DNA from: Motacilla alba alba
Lineage: Eukaryota; Chordata; Aves; Passeriformes; Motacillidae
Direction: 5' to 3'
DNA: 64,000 bases
NCBI RefSeq assembly: GCF_015832195.1
Contig: NC_052017.1
Span: 47,197,652-47,261,651 of the forward strand
Shown here in pieces: positions 25,801 through 39,526 of this stretch (position 1 is its first letter; each line of letters begins with the position of its first letter). The translations under genes were made by a program, and so were the position numbers. The notes under the pieces are model-generated. The model searched no databases and was not told the origin of the DNA. It saw only the letters and a program-made list of their open reading frames with translations.

Positions 25801-26633
25801 ACTTTGAATATAATGACCATTGAAAAACATGATGAAGGCTAATGGAAACCTCTTGTCTTTGCCCTGTTGGCTGCTGAGAAATGCTTTCTGTTGAGAAGCT
25901 ACTGGGTGGCAGAGTTTGAGGATAAGAAAGTTTCAAATCTGCAGAGGCTAGAACACCATCACAAAGAGGTAAACCATTTTAATGGCACACTAACTACATT
26001 TGTCAGCAATGAAATTGGATTGCTGCTGCCTTAGACATACATCTTCCACTACTAATAGTGGTTTTCAGCATGTGGCAGCAGCACTGCTCAACTCAGCAGG
26101 GAAACAAGCCATTACAGGACAACCAGCAACTCTGCCGTGCTTTTTAGGAGCTGGCAAAGAGATGGTGTAGGGAGAAAAAAAGCCAACAAAGAAACCCCAG
26201 TAAAATCTCAACATTACAGTTGCTACTCTCTCAACACAAAACCAGAGATCAGGAAAGCTCTGACCTGTGCCACCCAGCAGAACTCTCCATGATTCAAATC
26301 CCTGACCTTCGTCCTGGCTTCCTGGTTTTGAGTTCTGAGGCAGAAAAAGAGCTACTTGAAGGAGGCTGCAACATCAGCAGGGAAGCAGGGATATCTTGTA
26401 TGTGAAAACTGTTCCCAGCGGAAGTGAGACACAAAAACCCACCCAATTCTGCCAACAGTATCACCAAATGTCACTCAGAGTTATGATTCCTGCCTCCATA
26501 ACTCATAACTTTTGCTCCTGGAAGATTGTGGGATACATTGTGGATAAAGCTTAAAAGTACACACATTAGTTCACACTGATTTACTAATTGAAATTTCACT
26601 TTGAAAGAAGAGAAGAAAATAACACTGACTCAC

Positions 26634-26684
26634 CGGAGATGTTGTTAATCGAAGGATGGCTCCATTTTTTATTTCATTACGATT
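26634..26684 (-). CDS. ELMO1: ELMO1 exon 5 (residues 65-81)
   Basis: A 51-base exon reading NRNEIKNGAILRLTTSP, phase 0 at both ends. It closes the ubiquitin-like Ras-binding domain. The acceptor is CTCTTTCAG (AG at the complement of 26685-26686) and the donor is GTGAGT (complement of 26628-26633). Mammalian ELMO1 has Thr where this bird has Ala in NGAILR, from memory. Being 17 whole codons, the exon could be skipped without a frameshift, though that would remove the last strand of the domain. Confidence 0.96.
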
Positions 26685-29600
26685 CTGAAAGAGAAAAAAC
26701 CAAAAAGGTTTTACTTAAGACTTACTCACTTAAAAAGATGAAACATGCATTGAGCAGACTGTCATGCTAAACCTGCAACAGTGCTTTCCCCTGTCTGCAT
26801 GCAATAGCTTTCCCCTTTCAGGTGTAAGCTAGCATCTATTTTCCTCATTGAGGCATATAACATTAGTTTCAACAAATAGGTTGTATTCACATGACACTTA
26901 ACCAACCTGAACTCTTTCAAGAATGACTTCATGTTTTTCAAAGTTTAGCTTCCACTGGCAACTTCTAAATATTTATTTGAAATATGCTGTCCATGGTGTC
27001 TGGCTCTGGTATTGTACATACTTGAGGAGTTCGTAAGTTTGCTGAAACATGTCATTAAGCATCTGCAGGATTTAGAATTCATCCCACTGGCTCTTTATTT
27101 TCTATAACAAGAACATGCTGACTTAAACCACTGGAACCTACCCACTGAGCTCTGCCACCACGACTTTGCATTCTCCTTCAAAGTGAAAAAAGCATCACTG
27201 TTAGCAGAGTAAAGCTCAAACATGCCATAAGTCCTTCTCCTTGCCCAGCTGTCAGAAAGAGAAGGCATTTAACATTTTCTTTTGGTTAAGCTCACACAGC
27301 CGTGGCGTAAGCTATGGTGTACACTTACAGCATCCTTACAACCTTGTGGTCAAAGCCCATGTGCAAAGCTTCCCCTCTTTCAACAACTACCTCCTATCCA
27401 CCACAGGGTAAGAGAATAAAGTACCTACAGCAATGAACATGCTGACAGGCACTGACTGTGTGCAGCACAAAGCACAGTCACAATGCCAGTCATGGTTCAG
27501 TAGTTGTTCATGAGCTGACACCCTAATCTGTCAGAGGAATTGGAGGAATCCCTAACAGTTTGAGAGACAAGAGCTAATTTTGTACTGAAGACCACATTGC
27601 AGGCTTTCTGCAGACTGGTGTTTAGCCAAGAAAAAAATATGAAGGTGTATTTCTCCTCTGTCAGTTTTTCCCAAATTTATTTCATCTTTCTTGTTCCCAT
27701 TCTGATACATCTCAAATCCAAAATGCTAAAAACCAGATAAATCTTGCCTGAAACCAGGTCAAGTAGTTCCAAAATAAAACTGCAGTACATTGTCTCATTC
27801 TTGGTATCCAAGTCATCTGTGGGATTGGTTCTAGCTACCTCAAAGATCACTCTCCACCCACAAAGACTTTTTCACTCTAACTGAAATAAATGAAGTGCCA
27901 GACAACACAGGGGCTACAAGAGAGAAGCTTTCTTACAGCATCTTTGCCTGCATATGCAGTGACTCTTCTCAGCCCTCAGCAGTCTCCTCCTGCCAGAGCA
28001 GCCTCAGGGAGGCCAGCCAGGCTACACTCAAAAGACGGGCAAAGAAGGGTGAGCAGCTAAATACTGGGTGACTTCCCACTAACAAAGTGCCAGATTTTCT
28101 CCACTTGTAGTGGAACAGCGCCAGACCCAGCCACATTTCATCATGTCTAAGGAATCTGTGTGAAGTGGCCATAGTGCATTTGTGTGGTTTAATCTCAATC
28201 AGTGCTGAAACAAACTCACTTCACAAACAGTTGTGGTTGCTAAAACTGTTACCACCTCCTGGATTTGTGGAGCTGAATAAAAGTAATTGCTTTGGGACAG
28301 ACAATTAGCATAGGCTATATCTACCTCCATCAGCAGCTTAGACTAAGCTACTGGACTTCAGCAGCATTAGGCCAGAGCTTTAGCATGTACACATACACAA
28401 GGTTCCATCAGTTTTACTTGGAAGGCAGCAAATCCCAGCATGCAACAACATGAAAACTAGGAAATCAATAAGACTTAAACAACTTGAACTGTACTAATCA
28501 CATTCAGAAATTAAAGTTCACTGACACATTTATAAAAACATTGGAGCTTGTAAGTAGACTGTTCTTAAACATAAATAAGAGCACATAGAGAGGCTTAATT
28601 TTTAGGCAGCAATAATTTAGGCTTAGTTTCTCATGTTTCCTGCTGCAATTAACATGAACTATCAAATCAGATGAACAAATGAGTTTGTGGTTTGTTTGTG
28701 ACAAGTCACTTCATGTGGGCCTCAATAAGCATCTCTGCAAACACTCTTAGTCCACTGAAAACAAGAGGTACTGGGCATAGCAGAAGCATGGTGATCTCCA
28801 GAGACAAGAGGAGGAACAGAGGAAACACAGAGGAACACATGGAGTAATTAAAAGCATCACTGGATCTTTTCTTTGGAGTCTTTCTGTTTAATCGTGAAGA
28901 TGAATCTAAAACACCAAAGCTTTCAGACTCAAAGTTGTAATGCTTGTTAGAGCCCACAACACATAAGCCCATGGACTTTTCATCATGTCTGGCTCAGAGC
29001 AAGGTGTCTACATCTGCCCTGTACTGTAAATTAAATCATTGTATCACCACAGAGAGAGAGATCATCTTCAACTCCTGGTTGAGAAAAAGGCTTAAGGAAA
29101 ACTGCCCATGCCTTATCTCTGAAAGTATTCAAAGCATAAAATCTCTAGCACAGCAAGCTAACCAAAATTTGAAAAAGGTTAGCAGTTACCCAGTTAAAAA
29201 AAAATATTATTTTGTTTATCCATTCTAAATATTGGCTTAATCACATACCAGGAAACAGCGTGTCAGAGTACAATTAAAGCAAGAGGTTTTCCTTCATTAA
29301 CTCCATGATGCAGTAGTCAGCATGCTAGTTAATTTTAATTGCAACATTTACACACAGTTAATCCTCTTAGTATTAAGGATAGCATCCTGTGGATTTCTTT
29401 TTCAGGATAACAGAACATCATTACAGCAGCCCAGCTTTGGCAGTCAAACTTAAAGGCATCATTGCTATTCAGGACAGAACTCATCCCCACCTATGGTAGA
29501 CAAATATATTAAAAAAAAAAAAAGGATAAGAACAGGGCAAAAACAAAAAACCCTCTTCCAAGATATTCCTGACCTGTTTCTCAAGTGTACATGAAGTTGG

Positions 29601-30257
29601 TAGATGTTGTTCATGGTGTTGATCTGTATTAGAAAAGCTTAATCCTGAGCAGTGAAGGAACTAGTGAAATGTTACTATCCAAAATGTCCCTAAAAAAACT
29701 CCATAACAGGAAAATAGATCTGTTATAAACATTATCCAGGACAAAGACAGCAGTTATATCAAGGACAAATAAGCCCCCTCTGCAATATTTTATCTAGCAA
29801 AACATAATATATCTCAGGATGATTTTTTTTTTTCTAATGGAGTAGGTAATATTTCCAAGATGAGATTTCAATCAGACTAAATACTTTCATGAAGACACAC
29901 AAAGAACATAAAACAGCAGGAAGTAGGGGACACCAGGAAAGTTCATCTTGCATTCAGATTTTAGGACCTTCTGCCTTCTAATTTTGCCAGCTGGAACAAC
30001 ATGAACCTAGATGACCGTAAATGCTTAAGAAGGCAAGAGAAGCAAGGAAGGAGAGGCAGTGGAGAGCTCTCTGCATGTCAGAGAGCTTTGTATTCTCAGA
30101 GAACTAAGGAGGGGGCTCAGCAGAACTGCTATCCTGGAATTCTGGAGGGGAGATTTGTGCTTGTTTAGGAGCCTGGTTGACAGAATCCATAATTCATCAG
30201 GAAGCAGTCAAAGGCTGGACATCCTGCATGAAGAAAATCTTAAAAGAAGCAGACCAA

Positions 30258-30323
30258 TGCAAGACAAGCAGTGGGAAACACCAGCCTGGCTGCAAGACAA
30301 GCAGTGGGAAACAAACCTTTGGC
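30258..30323 (+). repeat. 33-base tandem duplication inside the CR1 relic
   Basis: The 23 bases at 30258-30280 recur exactly at 30291-30313, an offset of 33 bases (11 codons). This gives the repeated peptide QDKQWET in the upstream frame. The duplication sits where CR1 ORF2 normally has the single motif that precedes its basic linker. The end of the second unit is set by the 33-base period. Confidence 0.85.
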
Positions 30324-30762
30324 TGTAATTAGGAAAAAGAAGAGAGGTTACAAGCTTTGGAAGAAGGGGCAGCACACTCAGGAGGGCTACTGGGGTGCCA
30401 TAAAGTTATGCAGTGAGAAAATTAGAAGGGCCAAAGCTCAACTAGAACTTAATCTGGGGAATTACAGGCCCATCAGCCTGACCTCAGTGCCAGGGAAAGT
30501 CATAGAACAGATCACCTTGAGTGACACCATGAGGCACATACAAGACAACCAGATGATCAGGCCCAGCCAGAAGGGGTTTATGAAAGGCAAGTCTGGCTTG
30601 ACCAACCAGGTCTCCTATGCAGAAGTGACCTGCTCAGCATATGAGGGAAAGGCTGTGGATGTTGTTCACCTGGACTTTAGTAAGGCCTTTGACACAGTCT
30701 CCTACAGTATTCTTTTGGAGAAATTGGCTGCTCATGACTTGGACAGGTACATTGCTGGGTAA
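30295..30762 (+). pseudogene. CR1 ORF2 fragment (reverse transcriptase, broken)
   Basis: The longest surviving reading frame of the CR1 relic. It holds the linker before the polymerase and the N-terminal half of the reverse transcriptase, including motif A with its catalytic Asp (LDFSKAFD, about 30670-30693). It stops at a TAA right after DRYIAG. Motif C (the FADD box) is absent because of the downstream deletion, so no polymerase activity is possible. The upstream part of ORF2 continues in another frame (30059-30328), showing a frameshift inside or next to the 33-base duplication at 30258-30313. Confidence 0.88.
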
Positions 30763-33700
30763 AAAACTGGCTTGATTGCCAATCCCAAAGGGCAGTGACA
30801 AGCGGAGTTACATCCAGCTGGTTATATCTGGTCACCAGTGGTGGTCCCCAGAGCTCAGCAAGGTGAACGTCAGTCTCTTTTAAGTAACAATCAATAGGAT
30901 AAGAGGAAATGGCCTCAGGTTGTACCAGGGGTGTTTTAGATTGGATAGTAGGAAAAAATTCTTCACAGAAAGGGTTGCCAAGCACTGGAACAGGCTGCTC
31001 AGGGAAGTGGTTGAGTCACTGTCACTGGAAGCATTTAAAAGATGTGGCACTTGGGTACACAGCTTAGTGGTGGACTTGGCAGTGCTAGGTTAATGGTTGG
31101 ACTTTATTATCTTAGAAAGTCTTTTCCAACCTAAACAATTCTAAATTTCTATGACTATCTGCCAGCAGATTCTGCTTAGCCTCAAAGCCCTTGTTTTCTG
31201 TGCCATAGACTGCTTTGCCCAAAACACATGCAGGAGACTTGCATCTCGAAATCAGGCCTCAAGCATTAGCTGAGTCCACCAAACCATGCAGAGGGATGAA
31301 GGTAAGAAAATTCGCTTTTAAAAAAAATCCTATCAAAACACTGAAGTTGTTTATTCAGAGCTTTGCTGCAGTGATACTGGAAAATTTATCAGGTAAAATA
31401 GGTTATTTTGCTACACATTTGTCTTATCATTTTAATGGTCTGTTATACCCAGCAAAGTCCCTCAAGATTCAGCTCACTCTAACTGGTTGGAATGGAATGT
31501 TTTCTTAACATATTTGAGGAAGACCTAGAAGCATTGGTTCCCATGGTTATAGCTCACTCAGCCTGTTCTTTAACCTTGACCAAACAGCTTTCTTTAGACT
31601 TCTCTAACCACCCCAGACAATAACAGCCAAAAAAATCTAAAATTCTTCTTGTGTTTATTACCTTTAGTAATAGATTCATCCCTATCTCCTTACTGCTGTT
31701 ATTTTGTTGCACAGCCGAAATTTGGTGGGAGTCAGGGTCTCCGATGAGCACATTGCACCTTCCTCCAAATGGACACAACAACAGAAAATTAGAGCTGTGA
31801 AATACTCTTTAAGTTTATGACTCCATTACATTTCCACAAGGATGAGTTTGTGCAAGTTGTAAATGAGGACAAAATGACACAGAATATTAGAGTTATAGAG
31901 CTCATTACTGAGTTAACAGCTCAGGAAAGAGAGGCAAAGTTCTTGCTGGCAGATCTCGCTTAAAGCACGGATTCAGCGTGCTACAGGATCCAGCAAACAC
32001 TGGGTGTCATCAGAAGTGCCATAGGAACAGGACAGAGGGTGTCACTCTGCCACAACACAGGAACTCCGTGTACCCACATACAGGGCACCGAGTGCAGCTT
32101 TGATCTTCACATCTTAGGAAAGGCACAGTAGTTTCTAAGAAAATGCAGAGAAAGGTAAGTGTCCATTGGGCTTCAGCAGCTGCCTCAAAAGGCAGGGTCT
32201 CCTCAGTTTGGAGGGACAAAGGACACAGGAAAGAATGCAGTGGACAACCAGAAAGCAGAACTGTTTTTCTGAAACCCTGCAGTATGAGAACTCAGGGGCA
32301 CTTGATGTAATTGGTAGGGGGTCAGTTTGAAGCAGATAGACCTCTCCATTCAGAAGGCAGTAAACTCTTCAAGCTTGCTGTCAGAGGTTAAGAAAGCAGG
32401 CTGTATCAGCAGGCTCAAAAAGAGATGAAAGAGTGCCATCACCTTTATGCAGGATATTAAATAAACTAAGTCTAGGTGTAGCCTCCAACACCTGTAGTAC
32501 CACAAATGTGAATACTGAGGAAGCATAAAGAGACTGAAAGTCATCATCAGATCACTTCCCTAAACAGCATTTGCTACTGCTAGAGCTGGAGACAGACTAT
32601 GAGATGGGATTTAATTTGGCTGACTTGTTAGGGGATTTCTTAAGTTTATTTTTAGTTACCATAATATTTAATAAGATGTAAGCTAAGTGTTACAGGTAAT
32701 TACCTACATCGTACTACTTGGCATGACAGAACTGTACTGTTTTAGAAGAAATACTGATGCAATTAAGCTTGTGAGAAAATTTCTTTTCTGGGAAGCTATT
32801 GAAAAGAAGGGACAATGTGTTATGGATTTTCATGTTATGATTCAATTATAATATTTTCCTAAAAAAAATAAGTAGTTTGTCTGAAGTTTCTAAAAAGAGA
32901 ATGTTTTCTGCATGTCTCTATTCAAGGATTACAGAAGCAGGTAAATAAACCAAGTTAGACCAAGTGGTGCAGTTTCAGGCTGTACACTAGCCAGTGCAAG
33001 TCTACAGCCTACAAGAGGCACAATTCTGCACATATCCCTCCAGTGCATGGGCCCCCAACCCTTCCCTTACATCAGATCTACCACCACACAGCAGCACAGT
33101 CAACCACCTGACCTTAAAAAGTTAACACTTTCTTTCCCCTTCATTCACAAAAAGGAGGAAAATAAAAAGTACTCCAGAGTCTAGAGTTTTCTTTTGTCGC
33201 ATCCGTGACTTGAACAAACTCACCATCCAGCAGCAGTAAAGGATGTTAGTGAAGCAAAGAGAAAGAAGAAACAGAGTAGAAAAAGAATGCTCAACGACCT
33301 ATTTCTCCAGCAACCCACAGAAATACCAACTTGACTGCCACCTAAACCACATCCTAAGAAAAAGGCCAAGCTTTGCATGATTTACCCATCTGCAAGTGGA
33401 GTGATCTACAAGGACAGCATTACCAGGCACCACTTGTTCTGCAAAGCAGCAGCGGTATTACACTTCAGGCAGACATCCTTCTGACACATTGAAAGAAGTT
33501 ACACACAAGTTATTTTTAACCTGGATCAGTTCCCCAATTCAAGCAACCACACAGACACACAGCACAGTTGTACCAGCAACAGGGAAGGGGTGGGCCCAAG
33601 ACAAGCAGCCCTATCGTCCTCTGATAAGTTCCAACAGAAGAGTTGCACCCTGAAAAATAAACATCAGGAAATGACTGACTTAGCTGTGCTCATACTATTA

Positions 33701-34575
33701 TTAGTAATATGATGTGGAGAAATCAGAACAGGGATGGTATGGATAGGAAAAAAAACCCAGAAAAAAGCCCCACCAAACCCAAGTAAGGATTATCAAACTG
33801 AAGTCAGCTCTTCAGCACAGGTCACCCACCATATTCACTCATAGCACCACTGAGGGTCAGCACAGCAGCAGTGGCTCCTTAAGCAGATGCTTAGAGAATA
33901 AGTGAATACTGAAGCCCAGACTGTGGCTCACAGTGTGGCTCACTTTTGCCAAATCAAAGCTCAGTTGCCCAGTCTTGCTTTTCAACATCTTGCTCCTTCC
34001 TACTACTGTTATATGTGGCACAGACAGTTGTATCAGTCAACAAGGGAACTAAAGCAGATGAAATTTTTATCATTTTGGGATTTGCCTGGTTTGCACAGTA
34101 GAAGACAGGAATAAGCAGTATAGTATAACCAGGAAAAGTGGGCCAGCTCATTTTGCAAGCACCACATTTGGAGCCACAACATCGAGACTCATTAAAGGGA
34201 AAGCCTGCAGGTGTTTGTGCCTCTCTAGGACACACACCCCACTCCTACACCCTTCCTCTCACTCACAGAGGGACTGCAGGTTAAACATCCCTTTTCCATT
34301 TTTGACTACACTTGGAGCTTGACAAAATTTTGTTCCACATCAACTTAAGCCAGTTCCAGAAACAATTAAGGGACAGCTCACAGCTGTTTAAAAAAGCCAA
34401 GTTCCATTCTTCTTCCTACTTTTCCTTTACTTCTTTCTTGTGGACAGGCTATTCCTGGACATGATTCAAAAGTCCTGCCTCATCCCTGCATCAGATCAAG
34501 CAGCCTTTTTACTAAGCAAATTTAATTAATTAAAGCAGCACAAAATGATCCCCTCCTTGCCACCACCTTCAAAAA

Positions 34576-34680
34576 TTGTCAAAAAAACCCAAAAAACAAC
34601 AAAAACAACAACAAAAAAACCCCAAAAACCAAAGCCCAAAACAAAACAAACAGAAAAAAAAAACTAAAACAAAAAAATTA
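34576..34680 (+). repeat. A-rich (AAAAAC-like) low-complexity tract
   Basis: About 105 bases made almost only of A with scattered C, including several CAAA and CAACAA runs. The lysine/asparagine/glutamine open frame that it creates is an artefact of composition. Confidence 0.9.
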
Positions 34681-37001
34681 AGTGGCAGGATCTTCTGGAG
34701 AAGAAATCAGAGCCATCCTCTTTCAGTGCTGACCTGTTATGTCTGTTCACTTTACTTTGGAAAACTACCCATCCAAATAGGTTGTTCTCTAAGCATAAAG
34801 ATGAATTAAAGAATATTTTTCTGCAGGCCAAATCTTACACAGAACTGCTTGCCATCAGCTGAACCCAAACATTTGTACTGTGTCCCTGGTATGCCACACC
34901 TATCTTCAATTGCTCTAACTGAAAGCTGAATGTTTTTGGAGCCTTTCCTCTCTATGATTAATTGTGAGGCAAAATTACAAACTTAATTCAGGAAAATATA
35001 TATACAGATTTTTTTTAAAAACCTTCACACTTGATCCATCTCATCAGCCTTGATATGGAACTAAGGAACTAAACAGAAGATTGCCATAACAATTATTTTA
35101 ATAGGAAGAAAGCAGAAGAATTAAGCTGTTTATGCTGGGGCCAGAAAGTATAATAGGGGGACAGGACATAATTCTTTTCTTTAGAAAATTTAGTATAGAC
35201 CAAAAGTTCTACAAAAAGAGTCCTAAGAGAACTAAAAGAAGGATAACCATTACCATTGTTCTTGAAATCAGCCTGAATGAAGCAGGACTGAAAGTGATTT
35301 AGTGTATGGATAGTGAAGTTTTACTTCTGTTCACTTGAAAGATATACTAGTGTTCTCTAAGATTTTACTGGAGTCTACAGGGCAGTGTTACCAGCATCCA
35401 TCAAGCAGGCAGGAGCATGGCCACTCAGATGCCACATGCTACCCTTACTGTAGGGAATTTCTGCAGGGCTGTGCAGATGGCCCAAATCAGTAAGAAATTT
35501 GTAAATATGTGGGAAATACCACGTCTTATAAGTGCAAGAGAAAAGAGAAAGTCGGGCATGGTCTGAGCCAGGTGAAATCTGCAATCTACCATTTATGTAG
35601 ATTTAGCTACCATTTAGCACTATTAATAAAAGTATTATCAGGAGTGATGCAAAATGGAAAATAAAATAGCTCTCTTAATACAATTTCTCCAGTTCCCATT
35701 CCTCATGCTACTTTTCATTCTCAGTTGCTTAAGAAGCACCAGGTCCTTCAGTGAATCAGAAACCTGCATTATTAAGAATGTTCTCTTACAACTCACCGAA
35801 ATTCAATTAATCAGTGAAAACAGACGAATATGAAAAACGTAAAAACTCAAAAAGTCCCAACTGTATAAGTGGCTCATTTCTTGTCCTGTTATTTGCATAC
35901 ACTCCCACGCAGGGAGTCTGTAAAAGCATGGAGGAATTTCACATGAATATACAATTACAGGTTATGTTCAGCAAAAAATAGGTCATGAGCAAAATCACCT
36001 TTGAAACACAACAAACATCAGGGACTTCACTCAGGTTCCCACCACTGAGAAGATGGGGGTTAGAAAGATGTCCCATCTTCAAACACAGCACGGAGTTGAA
36101 TAATTAAAACAAAAGGAAGGTGAGGCAGCTCTTCTTGCAAAACAGAATTAAAAGTCTCCCAAAACTAATGGAATAAACTCAGAGTCTGCTCCCCTCCACT
36201 TCAAGAAATAAGAATGAAAGGGGAATGTAGGAGATAGGAAAAAGGGAAAAAACCCTATGGGAAGTCTTCTGATGCATCAGATGTGAAAAAGAACAAACAG
36301 AACAAAATTGTGACATTAAAAATGGGTTGTGTTCAATATAAAGATGAATGAAATGTCCTTGCATTTAAAAGATAACAAAAGAAATTACAGTTGTCACCTC
36401 TGCGTGCTCAGTGCTGGCTCACAAACCCCTCAGCACCAGCAGCCAACCCTTCATTTCTGAGATTTGCTTAGGTGGAGGGTTAAGAGTGACCACATTCTGC
36501 TCCAGCAGTGAAGCCAGCTTGAACACGATCCTTCCCCAGGCAAACACAGGATCTACAAATGGATCTAGAGCTGGCCACAGTCTGCAAGGCCAAGGCTGAG
36601 CAGTGACACCAGCCATACCCACCAAGGTGCAGCATCAGCCACTCAAATGTCTGTCCCTGCACTGCTCATACGGCCAGCAGAGGAACACAGCTAACAATTA
36701 TCTGAACTGTGGTTTTCAGCCAGGGAACATACATAGCACACAAAATTATACAGCCATTTTCTACTCTTCATATAGCATTTTCTTTTCTAAACCTGAGATC
36801 CCTTAGGCTATAGTGTCCTTGAGTCGTCGTACCAGATGTACACAAGCATCTAATTCAGGTACAGCCTGGACAGACTGAAGCAAAGGTGACTTATTTATTC
36901 TTATCTTGTAGTATCTAGCATGATAAGATCCCGACTCAGAAGTCAGGCTTTTAGACATTTGACCTACCAGAGAAATGCTCCTTCATGATAAGCAATGCCT
37001 T

Positions 37002-37060
37002 AAAAAAAAAAAAAAAAACAAAAAAAAAACAAACAAACAAACAAAAAAAACACACACACC
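37002..37060 (+). repeat. A-rich tract with (CAAA)n and (CA)n
   Basis: Seventeen A residues, then a CAAA repeat, then CACACACACC. It is followed directly by the 13-base tandem repeat at 37065. Confidence 0.92.
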
Positions 37061-37064
37061 TATT

Positions 37065-37093
37065 AACATTAAAAATTAACATTAAAAATTAAC
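37065..37093 (+). repeat. 13-base tandem repeat, 2.2 copies
   Basis: The unit AACATTAAAAATT occurs at 37065-37077 and 37078-37090 and starts a third time. Confidence 0.9.
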
Positions 37094-39504
37094 TAAAAAT
37101 CAAACACTTTAAGATGAGTACATCAGACAGATTTTAGCTCAGGCACTATGAATGCTTGGTTTTTCTTGTCTACATACCCTCTTCTTTTATTTCTCTCATT
37201 TTTAGAAAAAAGGGCTAAAAGACATAATTAATAATTTCCACTGCAGTTTCAGGGGCACAGATACAGTCATACCATGACCCCAGAGGCAGCAGCCAAAACT
37301 GCATTGGCTGTGATAAGCCCTATCTCTAGTAGGAACCCTGGCTGAATCAAAATTTGTTAAAAGACCTCACTTACACTGCCTGAAGGAGTTATTGCTATAT
37401 CTGTAGAGGCATTTTTCCAAATAATACAGCCAAAACATAAATAATTAAGAGACAGAACTGCTTGGGTGTTGTTTTTATTTATGCATGGTATAATTGGGAG
37501 ATATAGGTCCAGCTACAAAAGATAAAGAGTTCTATATATGACAGCCAAAACACAGATGGGCTGTTTGCCACCAAAAAACAGAACTACAGTTGTAAGCCAT
37601 GTAACATTTGGACATTTTCACTTCAAAGCTTCTTGCTACTGTACACAAGAATTCACTAATTGCTTTTCTTTCTGGTAACTTTAAATACAGTGATATTCTG
37701 AAGAGGCATCTCTACCTGGAAGGCAGTCTCTGCAGAAACATGACCTATAGATAATGTTATCTGCAGACATACACACACGCAATTCACCTTTAAGAGCTGT
37801 GAAAAATATTTCTTGTGAGAAGCTGTCACTGCCACAAAAAAAGCTCTGCTCACATACATTAGTAAAACTCAGATTAAAGCAATGTAGATTTTAACAATTA
37901 AGTGTTGTATCTTCCTTGAAGTGCATGTGTTTTTCCTCATGCCTGGTGATTTTCCTGTTTTAATTCAGACAGCAACAATATCCTAGTGAACACAAATGAG
38001 GGAAAGTATGTGGAAGGGGTGATGGCCTATATAAGCCTCTCTTCACAGCCACTGTCCAACAACCAGCTATAAACAGTGAACAATATCTAATGAAAGTCAC
38101 AGACATCTGAGTAATTCTAGTGGCATTTAGAGCTCTTCTCTCTTATTTATGTGACTCAGAGTCAGACACTCTGCATATTTCCAGTAGGGAATAAACAAAC
38201 TCAAAGTCCTCTCTGCAGTACAATCCAAAATGTCCTAGAAGACCATAATTTTCCATCCTTATTGCAAGCTAAAGGCAGCCAAAAACCATCAGGCTCTCTT
38301 TTATGTGGAACAGAAAAGATTTCTCCGAAGTAGCAGAACCCTATCCACCAAAGGTGGAGATAAAACCTGAACTATCCCAGCAATTGCCTAAGGATAAAGA
38401 CCTTGAAAAAGCTGAAGAAGTCACTCAATCCCCACTTCTTGGAAATACTCACTGCAGAGCGTTTAAATGCCAAAAGGCAATTCAATTGTGTCTGCTATAT
38501 TGGTAAACATTGTGTCACCATTGAGGGCAATTAGCAGAACAATCTCACTGTTTAATTTGGTGGAGACAAAACACAGAAGTCAGTAATTACTTCGACAGGT
38601 TTCCTTGTAGTGGCCTTTGAAGTGTCTGTCAATTGAAACTTGAAAAGAAAGAAGAGGAAAAAATCCCAAAATAACATACAAGCAAAAAAATTAGAAGACC
38701 CAAAAAAAAAAAAAAAAAGAGATATTGAGAAGGTTTTCCATGGTGGCAAGCAGTTATATGAAAAACTGAAACTGGGCTGTTAAAAAGCAAGCAAAATGAA
38801 CAAACAAATATAAAACTAAACAAAACAGCCCAGGAAAAAAATAACAAAACAAAACCAGCACTATCTTATGAGCAACTGTTCTTGCTGTCTTGTTAAATTT
38901 AGTCTTCCCAAATGCTTAACCAAGTGCCTAAGTTTCCTTTATTTCTTGGGTGTGGGTATGAATTACAGCAAGAGAAAACTTAGTTCATGTCTCAGTCATA
39001 TTAGCAAACCCTAAAGAACTGTAAAATGCAAAACAGAACCAAGACATGCCTCCACTTCAGAGCAAGCCAAACTAAACTGATAACAAGGTGAGCAAGAGGC
39101 ATCTCTATCTATGCAGTTAAGCTTAGGTCTTTTAAGCTCAGAATCCACCAAGATTAAGGAATTTGCATGCAGACTTGAGCAGGTTTTAAACAGTGTCCTT
39201 GTGCCATTGCTTAGAAATTGTATCTCTGCAGTACTACATGCGCACTCTTCCAAATAATCTTTATTTTGTAATTTGAGCAATTTTACCAGTAATGCTAGGA
39301 ATGAATGTCCTACTTGGTCCCATTCACATGAGCATGTCCCATATATTTATACTAGACATTCCATTTTTATTACAGCTCTAGCCTTTTCATTACTCTGTGC
39401 TGAAATCATTGCATCACTTGATGAATCACCTATTGCCACACTATATGGGGACAAAAAAAAGTAAGCCAACAGAATTTACAGAACTGTGTAAGGACAAGAT
39501 AGCA

Positions 39505-39526
39505 GGCAGGAGTGAGGCAGGAGTGA
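39505..39526 (+). repeat. 11-base tandem duplication
   Basis: The unit GGCAGGAGTGA occurs twice in direct succession. Confidence 0.9.

Larger units (their letters stand above)
17338..26633 (-). other. ELMO1 intron 5
   Basis: A 9.3 kb intron. It contains the GGAA microsatellite at 20993-21088, a 32-base A run at 22823-22854, a 17-base T run at 24401-24417, and a complex unique stretch at 20700-20890 that resembles a conserved element. No CR1 or other element was recognised. Confidence 0.85.
30095..31156 (+). mobile_element. CR1 LINE relic with internal deletions
   Basis: A plus-strand CR1 copy in intron 4, antisense to ELMO1. Its parts run in family order: an ORF2 segment before the fingers (LEFWRGDLCLFRSLVDR), the basic stretch (YKLWKKGQHTQEGY, EKIRRAKAQLELNL), the reverse transcriptase start (NYRPISLTSVPGKVIEQ), motif A (LDFSKAFDTV), then the 3'UTR (GGAAATGGCCTCAGG, CACTGGAACAGGCTGCTC, GTGGTGGACTTGGCAGTGC) to a decayed ATTTCTATGACT terminus. 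Two blocks are missing: about 200 or more codons between AQLELNL and NYRPIS near 30449-30454, and the rest of the reverse transcriptase after the CCCCAGAGCTCAG near 30858. It also carries a frameshift and stops. It is long dead. Confidence 0.93.

Noticed and set aside
30677..30985. A 102-codon minus-strand open frame
   Set aside because: It is antisense to the CR1 reverse transcriptase fragment and 3'UTR.
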